A stretch of DNA of 64,000 nt, from assembly GCF_030503615.1 (NCBI RefSeq), contig NZ_CP129963.1:1488001-1552000 (forward strand), read 5' to 3'. Shown one piece after another: positions 58,039 to 64,000 of this stretch. The position numbers were made by a program, and so were the translations under genes. The notes under the pieces are model-generated. The model had not been told where the DNA came from. It worked only from the letters and a program-made list of their open reading frames with translations, and did no database searches. Position 1 is the first letter of the stretch. The number at the start of each line of letters is the position of its first letter. This DNA is from Sphingobacterium sp. BN32 (lineage in GTDB: Bacteria; Bacteroidota; Bacteroidia; Sphingobacteriales; Sphingobacteriaceae).

Positions 58039-59166
58039 TTGGAGTTATTGGTTGTTTTCATTCCTTTCTTATTGGCCATCATGATAAATCGGGCGTTCAT
58101 ACCCTTTATCATGTTGGTAACTTACAAGAAACGACTGTTTGATCCCATCGATTCTCGTAAAATTCACCATCGCATCATCCCTCGCTTAGGAGGTGTTTCA
58201 TTCGCTCCGGTTCAATGCCTGCTGATGGTCATCACCATGACCTTGGTTTTCAAAACGAATTTAGTAAGCTTCGATGTTCAATCCTGGGCATTTTTGTCGC
58301 ATTTTATGATGTTGATTTGTGGATTGGTGATTCTATCGATGGTCGGAATAGGGGATGATTTGATTGGAATCGACTATAAATGGAAATTTATTACGCAAAT
58401 ATTAGTAGCTTCCTTACTGCCTTTGTCAGGTTTATGGATAAATGATTTATATGGGGTGGGTTTGATCGTGAAGCTTCCTTTTTGGATCGGTATGCCATTG
58501 ACAATATTTGTGATTGTGTTAATTATCAATGCGATCAATCTAATCGACGGTCTTGACGGACTTTGTTCAGGCTTAGTAGGTGTCAGCTGTCTGGTTCTCG
58601 GAACTTTATTTATCTATTATGGCGCTTGGGTACATGCTTTATTTGCATTTATTACCTTAGGTGTATTGATACCGTTTTTCTACTACAACGTTTTTGGAAC
58701 GAAAAAGCGTCGTCGTCAGATATTTATGGGAGATACCGGGAGTATGACTTTAGGATTTTCTGTTGCATTTTTGGCGATTAGTTTTGCAATGAACAACGAA
58801 TACATCAAACCATTTTCGGAGGGGGCTATTGTTGTAGCTTTTTCTACGCTTATCATACCTGTTTTTGACGTGGCGAGGGTAATGTTGGTGCGTTGGAGAT
58901 TGGGACATCCTATCTTTAAACCTGATCGGAACCACTTGCACCATAAATTCTTGCGTGCGGGAATGAACCATCGCAGTGCAATGATTTCTATTATAGCTTT
59001 GGCCTTATTTTTTAGTGTTTTCAATATCGTTATGGTTGAGTATATCAGCAATAATGTCGTTATCCTATTGGATATCGTTTTATGGATTGGATTTCACTTG
59101 TTATTTAATCGTCTCGAGCGCAGGAAAGTAATTGAGAAGGCACAGTTGTATATCAATTTATTATAG
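58039..59166 (+). CDS. WecA/WbpL/MraY-type phosphoglycosyl transferase
   Basis: A 375-residue membrane enzyme that starts glycan assembly by joining a sugar-1-phosphate to undecaprenyl phosphate. About ten hydrophobic helices are present, with the cytoplasmic motifs KIHHRIIPRLGG, INLIDGLDGLCSG, FMGDTGSM and DRNHLHHKFLRAG (the HxHH sugar-specificity loop). The first frame-compatible codon is TTG at 58039, with a stop (TAG) three codons upstream. The first ATG (58081) would cut into the first helix, so a TTG start is likely. It heads a cluster of epimerase and glycosyltransferase genes with short spacing. Confidence 0.9.
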   Translation: MELLVVFIPFLLAIMINRAFIPFIMLVTYKKRLFDPIDSRKIHHRIIPRLGGVSFAPVQCLLMVITMTLVFKTNLVSFDVQSWAFLSHFMMLICGLVILSMVGIGDDLIGIDYKWKFITQILVASLLPLSGLWINDLYGVGLIVKLPFWIGMPLTIFVIVLIINAINLIDGLDGLCSGLVGVSCLVLGTLFIYYGAWVHALFAFITLGVLIPFFYYNVFGTKKRRRQIFMGDTGSMTLGFSVAFLAISFAMNNEYIKPFSEGAIVVAFSTLIIPVFDVARVMLVRWRLGHPIFKPDRNHLHHKFLRAGMNHRSAMISIIALALFFSVFNIVMVEYISNNVVILLDIVLWIGFHLLFNRLERRKVIEKAQLYINLL

Positions 59167-59171
59167 AAAAA

Positions 59172-60131
59172 ATGAACATAGCCATTATTGGTGGGTCGGG
59201 ATTCGTGGGGACACAGTTGATTTCGTTGCTCCAAGCCAAACCAGATCTTCATATTAAAAATATTGATAAGCAGGATAGTAAAATCCACCATCAGATTACA
59301 AGCATTGCCAATGTTTTGGATACAGCATCTTTAAAACGTGAGCTTGCGGGATTCGATGTCGTGATTCTACTGGCGGCCGAGCATCGCGATGATGTGACGC
59401 CGACATCGTTATATTATGATGTCAATGTACAGGGAATGCGGAATACCTTGGAAGCGATGGAGCATAATGGCATTAAGCGCATTATTTTTACGAGTTCTGT
59501 TGCTGTCTATGGTTTAGATAAGCCGAATCCGACAGAAGACTCTCCAAAGGATCCATTTAATCATTATGGGATTAGTAAATGGGAAGCAGAGCAAGTGCTG
59601 GATGAGTGGAGCAAAGGGCATCAGGATTGGAACATCAATATTGTTCGTCCGACAGTGATATTTGGTGAAGGTAATCGCGGCAATGTTTTTAATTTGCTAA
59701 GCCAGATTGCGAATGGTAAATTTATGATGATCGGCAAGGGCAATAACCAAAAGTCTATGTCCTATGTCGGCAATATTATTGCATTCATCGAATTTATGCT
59801 TCTAAAAATGACAACTGGATATAACATCTATAATTATGTTGATAAACCTGATTTTACGACTAATGACTTAGTATATCATACCGGCGAAATTCTTGGTAAA
59901 CAAATACCGACCACTCATATACCTTACTGGTTAGGCATGATGGGGGGATATGGTTTCGATGTACTCGCGTTTTTGACGAGGAAGAAGCTGAATATTAGTT
60001 CGGTTAGGGTGAAGAAGTTTTGTGCTGTAACAAAATACGATTCGACGAAAGCAATGGGATCGGGATTTGTTCCGCCCTATTCGTTGGAAGAAGGGTTACG
60101 AAGGATGTTGAAGGCAGAGTTTGGGAAGTAG
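59172..60131 (+). CDS. NAD-dependent epimerase/dehydratase (UDP-sugar 4-epimerase-like)
   Basis: A 319-residue short-chain dehydrogenase of the extended type. Rossmann motif GGSGFVGTQL near the N-terminus, then VILLAAEHRDDVTP and FTSSVAVYGLDKPNP, the catalytic Tyr-Lys pair in FNHYGISKWEAEQ, and PTVIFGEGNRGN. It probably makes or modifies the nucleotide sugar used by the neighbouring phosphoglycosyl transferase, 5 bp away; such epimerase-PGT pairs are common in O-antigen loci. The exact sugar is not readable. Confidence 0.9.
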   Translation: MNIAIIGGSGFVGTQLISLLQAKPDLHIKNIDKQDSKIHHQITSIANVLDTASLKRELAGFDVVILLAAEHRDDVTPTSLYYDVNVQGMRNTLEAMEHNGIKRIIFTSSVAVYGLDKPNPTEDSPKDPFNHYGISKWEAEQVLDEWSKGHQDWNINIVRPTVIFGEGNRGNVFNLLSQIANGKFMMIGKGNNQKSMSYVGNIIAFIEFMLLKMTTGYNIYNYVDKPDFTTNDLVYHTGEILGKQIPTTHIPYWLGMMGGYGFDVLAFLTRKKLNISSVRVKKFCAVTKYDSTKAMGSGFVPPYSLEEGLRRMLKAEFGK

Positions 60132-60148
60132 CGAGTTTGTAAATTTCC

Positions 60149-61138
60149 ATGGAACGTCATAGATATAAGGTAAGTGTTACTATCCCGATTTACAACGTTG
60201 AGCGTTATCTCGAGAAGTGCGTTTTAAGTTTGTTAAACCAAACCTTAAACGACATTGAGCTTATTTTTATTGATGATTGTAGTAGCGATGAAAGTTTTGC
60301 GACATTGAAATCGCTAATAGAGCAACATCACTTAAACGAAAATATTCATGTAAAGTTGCTTCAAAACACTGAAAATAAAGGTGTCGCTTCCACGAGAAAT
60401 GTCGGATTAAATGCGTCCGAAGGGAAATATCTCGCAGCGGTAGATCCCGATGATTACGTCAGCACGGATATGTTCAAATTACTTTATGAAAAAGCGGAAG
60501 CAGACGGTTCTGATATCGTTTGGTGCGACTATATACATGTCTATGATGATAAGCAAGAGGTTGTCAATCAGCGATTTTCCGAAGATCCAATTGCCTGTGT
60601 TGAGGGCTTAGTTAGCGGGGCACTATTTGGCGGGATGTCGAATAAATTAATAGCGAGGGATCTTTTCTTAGCAAATAACATCAAGTTTCCAGATGGATTG
60701 AACATGTCCGAGGATCTACGAGTTTGTGTTCAATTATTTTATTTCGCTAAAAAAGTAAGTTATCTAAATTCCAGTTTGTATTACTATATTCAATATAGAA
60801 ACTTAGCAATAAGCCAAGTAAATATTAAGACTTTTAAAGTGAATAAGGAATGGTTCGAAAATATCAAAGGAATTGAATCTTTCCTCAAAAAAATGAATCT
60901 CGAGAATCTACTTCCATGGGTTATGAGGTTGAAACTGATTAGTAAGACTAATTTGTTAGTGAAAGGAAAATCAGTAGAAAACTTCAAAACTTGGCGTGAT
61001 TTTTTCCCAGAGAGCAATGAATATATTCAAGATACCGACTTGCCCTGGCATTATAAGTTTATTGCAGGACAAATTGTGAGTGATAAGTGGTTATTCCCGA
61101 GACTTTGGATTCGCTTAAAGGAACTTCTTAAAAAATAA
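60149..61138 (+). CDS. Family 2 glycosyltransferase (paralogue 1)
   Basis: A 329-residue GT-A enzyme. N-terminal VSVTIPIYNVERYLEKCVLSLLNQTLNDIELIFIDDCSSD is the nucleotide-sugar-binding unit; the ED/DPDD-type metal site appears at KYLAAVDPDDYVS. The distal region (SDIVWCDYIHVYDDKQ and FPDGLNMSEDLRVCVQLFYFAKKVSYLN) is closely similar to the GT2 at 62071, so the two are probably duplicates separated by the GT8 gene. It would add a sugar to the growing lipid-linked glycan. It lies 17 bp behind the epimerase. Confidence 0.92.
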   Translation: MERHRYKVSVTIPIYNVERYLEKCVLSLLNQTLNDIELIFIDDCSSDESFATLKSLIEQHHLNENIHVKLLQNTENKGVASTRNVGLNASEGKYLAAVDPDDYVSTDMFKLLYEKAEADGSDIVWCDYIHVYDDKQEVVNQRFSEDPIACVEGLVSGALFGGMSNKLIARDLFLANNIKFPDGLNMSEDLRVCVQLFYFAKKVSYLNSSLYYYIQYRNLAISQVNIKTFKVNKEWFENIKGIESFLKKMNLENLLPWVMRLKLISKTNLLVKGKSVENFKTWRDFFPESNEYIQDTDLPWHYKFIAGQIVSDKWLFPRLWIRLKELLKK

Positions 61139-61142
61139 TGCT

Positions 61143-62066
61143 ATGAGTTCAAAGAATGTAGTTCCAATAGTATTCAGTTTCGATGATAATTTGGTTATGC
61201 AGGCGGGCGTTTGTATGACTTCCTTACTACATCACGCGAAACCGGAGACGTTTTACGATATTTTTATCTTACATGATTCTGAGGCAAAGTTTCCATCATC
61301 GGGAATCTTAGAGAAGCTGTTTCTACAGTTTTCCGAGTTTTCGATCCAGTATGTTAATGTGGGAAGTGATTTTAGGGATGCTTTTCAGATTCGTGGTATT
61401 ACGCAAGCCACCTATTATCGTCTTCTAATTCCAGACTTGATTCCGCAGTATGATAAGATTATGTATCATGATGTCGATGTTATCTTTAGGGACGATTTAT
61501 CGAGCATCTATTTTGATACGGATTTGACGGGATACTATGTTGCAGGCGTTTCTACTCCCTACTCGGATATTGAACAATATTTTAACGAGAAAATACAGAC
61601 TACTTCCTCTAAATACATTGCTGCTGGGGATATTATTTTCAATTCAAAAGCGATACGCGACGATAATTTGGTTGCGAAGTTCCGTGAACTGGCAAAATTG
61701 AATTGGAAATACCAGGATATGGATGTGATCAACGTGGCTTGCAAGGGGAAGATAAAATACCTTAGTCCGGGCTTTTGCGTGGTTGGAACGACCTCGGAAA
61801 TCCTCAAAGATCGCGATCAACAATACTATACACAGGAGGATGTTGAATATGCCCTAAAGTATGGAATTATTCATTACAACGGTCCAAAGCCTTGGAATAC
61901 TTGGTGCTTGAACTTCGATATCTGGTGGGAATATTATCGGAAATCGGTTTATTTTGACCCGGAATTCTATTACAGTTTTTACAATAATAAGCTTGATGAA
62001 TATGATCGGTTGCCTTTAATAAAGAGGATTAAAATTTTGCTTAGATATTTCAAAACGATGAAATAA
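61143..62066 (+). CDS. Family 8 glycosyltransferase
   Basis: A 307-residue GT8 enzyme, a group that uses UDP-glucose or UDP-galactose and retains anomeric configuration. Motifs: IPIVFSFDDN-like start (VVPIVFSFDDNLVMQAGVCM), the donor region IPQYDKIMYHDVDVIFRDDL with the DxD metal site, and DIIFNSKAIRDDNL. The C-terminal GIIHYNGPKPWNTW is the HxxGxxKPW motif of GT8. The start is 4 bp after the preceding stop. It lies between two GT2 paralogues. Confidence 0.93.
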   Translation: MSSKNVVPIVFSFDDNLVMQAGVCMTSLLHHAKPETFYDIFILHDSEAKFPSSGILEKLFLQFSEFSIQYVNVGSDFRDAFQIRGITQATYYRLLIPDLIPQYDKIMYHDVDVIFRDDLSSIYFDTDLTGYYVAGVSTPYSDIEQYFNEKIQTTSSKYIAAGDIIFNSKAIRDDNLVAKFRELAKLNWKYQDMDVINVACKGKIKYLSPGFCVVGTTSEILKDRDQQYYTQEDVEYALKYGIIHYNGPKPWNTWCLNFDIWWEYYRKSVYFDPEFYYSFYNNKLDEYDRLPLIKRIKILLRYFKTMK

Positions 62067-62070
62067 AAAT

Positions 62071-63072
62071 ATGAGTTATCTGTTGAGCATCATTATACCT
62101 GTTTTTAAGGCTGAATCATTTATTAAGAAATGTGCACATTCCTTGATGCAACAGTCCTTGAGAGACTTGCAATTTATCTTTGTCGATGATAAGGGCAATG
62201 ATGAAAGCATTTCTATACTTAAGGAAGTAATTTCGGAATATCCAGCACGAGCAAATGATGTCTTAATTTTGGAGAACTCTGAGAATTTGGGAGCCTCAGA
62301 ATCGAGAAACCTGGGTCTGCAATATGCTGAAGGTAACTATGTTACTTTTTGCGATGCAGATGACTGGATTGATACCGACGCGACAGAAACACTTATAAAG
62401 CATATATTGGCTCTTAATGTCGACATATTGTGGACTGATTTTTTCCTTTCTCATCGCTCGACCGAATCTGTTCAAACTCAGCGCTGTGTCGAGACCCCGG
62501 AGCAATGCGTTAAAGCCTTATTGGAGGAACGACTGCATGGGGCACTATGGAATAAAATCTATAGAAAGGAATTATTTGATTCCAACAATATCAGATTTCC
62601 TTCAGGAAGAGATGTATGGGAAGATTTATATACGAATGTTCGACTCTTTTACTTCGCGCAGAAAGTCGCTTATCTTCCTCGGGCATTTTATCACTACGTA
62701 CAATACAACAGCGCATCGTTAGCTACAATACGAAATGAAAAGCAGCTCGCTGATATTATTGCCAATACGCAATCAACAATCGATTTCCTCCATGATGTGG
62801 GTGCGGAAGAGCCGTTTAAAGATCAAATCCAAATCCTTAAACTTGCCTCCAAGCAGACTTTATTGTTCTCGACAGATAGGAAATCATTTCGGAAGTGGAG
62901 GGAGCTATATCCAGAATCGAATGATGATATTTTGCGTTTTAAACAATTGCCATTGCATCTGCGTTTTTTAGGCAAAGCAGCATCGATGAAGTTGTGGCCG
63001 TTAATCGATGCTTGGATATTCATGAAGCGAGCTAAGAATATTTTTAGTAAGTCTGGAAACATTGCGGGTTAA
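62071..63072 (+). CDS. Family 2 glycosyltransferase (paralogue 2)
   Basis: A 333-residue GT-A enzyme parallel to the one at 60149: IIIPVFKAESFIKKCAHSL at the start, FVDDKGNDESI, GNYVTFCDADDWIDTD with the metal-binding DADD, and the similar back half SNNIRFPSGRDVWEDLYTNVRLFYFAQKVAYLP. It begins 4 bp after the GT8 stop. The likeness to the first GT2 extends through the C-terminal KFAG-like region, as expected of a tandem duplication. It probably adds a related sugar in the repeat unit. Confidence 0.92.
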   Translation: MSYLLSIIIPVFKAESFIKKCAHSLMQQSLRDLQFIFVDDKGNDESISILKEVISEYPARANDVLILENSENLGASESRNLGLQYAEGNYVTFCDADDWIDTDATETLIKHILALNVDILWTDFFLSHRSTESVQTQRCVETPEQCVKALLEERLHGALWNKIYRKELFDSNNIRFPSGRDVWEDLYTNVRLFYFAQKVAYLPRAFYHYVQYNSASLATIRNEKQLADIIANTQSTIDFLHDVGAEEPFKDQIQILKLASKQTLLFSTDRKSFRKWRELYPESNDDILRFKQLPLHLRFLGKAASMKLWPLIDAWIFMKRAKNIFSKSGNIAG

Positions 63073-63123
63073 GGCTTCAAAAAAACAGAGTAAAACATTA
63101 GAAGAAATAATACGAATAATTAG

Positions 63124-64000
63124 ATGAAAAACGTAGCGGTATTAATGACTGTATTTAATAGGATTGAAAAGACATTATTATGCTTGGAAAGTCTATTTAG
63201 TGCAGCGCCAGTAGAAGGCTTAAGCTTCAAAGTTTTTATCACCGATGACGGAAGTTCCGACGGAACAAAAGAAAAAATCGCTGAGCGTTTTCCAGATCAT
63301 CATATCGAGATTTTACAAGGAGATGGAAATTTATACTGGAATGGTGGGATGAATTTTTCATGGAGACATGCAATTGCCGAAGGCGGCTTTGATGGATATC
63401 TGTGGCTTAACAATGATTCTGTCGTATTCGATAATTTATGGACGGAGTTAGCTGAAGCAGATACTTATTCCAAGACGAAGTTCGGAAAAGGAGGGGTCTA
63501 TATTGGCTCGACCTTAGACAGTGAATCCCAAGAATTTACTTATGGAGGTTTCGATTTTGTTAATAAGTGGACTTTACTCGATCAATTTAAAATACCTAAT
63601 GGGAGCTTTCAAAACTGTGAGGCGGGCCATGGGAACATTACGTATGTTTCTGCGAATGTCGTTGAATCGGAGGGCGTTTTTTGCGATCAATATCGTCATG
63701 GCGGTGGAGATCATGATTATACATATTTAGCTTTCAAACATGGTTTTCCAGTTTTTGTGTTAAGGAATTACGTTGGATCATGCGAGAACGACCATACGCA
63801 GGTAAATGGTTCCGACTTTAAAGATTTATCACTTAAAGAACGCTTCAAGTACTTATATTCACCACTGGGATATAATTTACACAACACTTTGTTGTTTCAA
63901 AAGCGTTGTTTTCCCTATAGATACTTTCCCGTATTGGTGATGGGATATGCGAAGGCGTTATTTCCTACGCCATTTTTTGCAATTTACAAATGGTTGAGGA
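63124..64000 (+). CDS. Family 2 glycosyltransferase (partial, runs off window)
   Basis: An open frame from the ATG at 63124 to the window edge, at least 292 residues: MKNVAVLMTVFNRIEKTLL, then VFITDDGSSDGTKEKIAE, the donor site DGYLWLNNDSVVFD (NND) and GGGDHDYTYLAFKHGF near residues 195-210. This layout, with LYWNGGMNFSW, fits GT2 enzymes of the rhamnosyltransferase type. It follows the previous gene by 51 bp and continues the polysaccharide locus. The C-terminus is outside the window. Confidence 0.88.
   Translation, partial: MKNVAVLMTVFNRIEKTLLCLESLFSAAPVEGLSFKVFITDDGSSDGTKEKIAERFPDHHIEILQGDGNLYWNGGMNFSWRHAIAEGGFDGYLWLNNDSVVFDNLWTELAEADTYSKTKFGKGGVYIGSTLDSESQEFTYGGFDFVNKWTLLDQFKIPNGSFQNCEAGHGNITYVSANVVESEGVFCDQYRHGGGDHDYTYLAFKHGFPVFVLRNYVGSCENDHTQVNGSDFKDLSLKERFKYLYSPLGYNLHNTLLFQKRCFPYRYFPVLVMGYAKALFPTPFFAIYKWLR

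Noticed and set aside
1..64000. CRISPR arrays, prophage modules, toxin-antitoxin pairs or classical defence islands
   Set aside because: No direct-repeat arrays with regular spacers, no Cas, terminase, portal, restriction or toxin-antitoxin genes are visible in any part of the window.

Overview
The window looks like a chromosomal segment of a Bacteroidota bacterium of the Sphingobacteriaceae, most likely Sphingobacterium or a close relative. I infer this from several things together: promoters of the TAnnTTTG (-7) type, weak or absent Shine-Dalgarno sequences, TonB-dependent receptors with an N-terminal carboxypeptidase-regulatory domain, a type III glutamine synthetase, a secreted S9 peptidase, a DUF6266 protein, a fimbrillin/FISUMP lipoprotein, PepSY-like secreted proteins, and a Kdp operon paired with an NtrC-type activator instead of KdpE. 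I see no rRNA, tRNA, CRISPR array, transposase, integrase or prophage module.

Layout. 1-1171 (-): three overlapping genes, a small membrane protein, an ECF sigma factor and a truncated membrane protein that may be an anti-sigma-like partner. 1275-3828: housekeeping singles (DUF2200, FemAB-like, YwbE, GNAT). 3872-10389: a four-gene outer-membrane cassette (TonB-dependent receptor, DUF4876 lipoprotein, DUF6850-like barrel, unknown secreted protein). Its promoter carries a perfect 19-bp palindrome between the -33 and -7 boxes, and the cassette ends at a strong terminator. Converging on it is a secreted gingipain-like (C25) caspase-fold protein with C-terminal HEAT repeats (10404-12629). 12.6-16.8 kb: a repeat-rich spacer, a very acidic protein, three small proteins, a candidate small RNA (about 14536-14611), a beta-barrel protein, an AraC regulator and an orphan HTH gene preceded by a duplicated inverted repeat. 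16.8-29.0 kb: ABC-F ATPase, SRAP protein, fimbrillin, DUF6266, a frameshifted small membrane gene, a two-domain alpha/beta hydrolase, a WYL regulator with an MBL hydrolase, and glutamine synthetase III. 29.2-36.0 kb: S9 peptidase, SIMPL protein, two PepSY-like proteins and a two-component system that shares a sequence motif with the PepSY promoter.

36.1-46.5 kb is a complete high-affinity K+ uptake locus. It runs from a sigma-54 activator through two microproteins (one of them KdpF), an unassigned soluble protein, KdpA, KdpB, KdpC, a porin, a truncated KdpD (KdpD plus USP domains only) and a separate HAMP/PAS histidine kinase. The functions of the enterobacterial KdpD/KdpE pair are therefore spread over three proteins, and an outer-membrane channel is encoded with the pump. 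46.4-55.2 kb holds an ABM-like protein, an AhpD-like protein with a Crp/Fnr regulator and a TonB receptor, an Omp85-type barrel, a PLP deaminase/desulfhydrase, an RluD-type pseudouridine synthase, a class IV aminotransferase and a YceI protein. After two long AT-rich gaps around a UbiB/ABC1 kinase, a surface-polysaccharide locus starts at 58039 (WecA/WbpL-type phosphoglycosyltransferase, epimerase, GT2, GT8, GT2, GT2) and runs off the right edge.

The best candidates for undescribed biology are the palindrome-controlled receptor/DUF4876/DUF6850 cassette, the C25-HEAT protein, the candidate small RNA at 14.5 kb, and the rewired Kdp locus with an extra microprotein.
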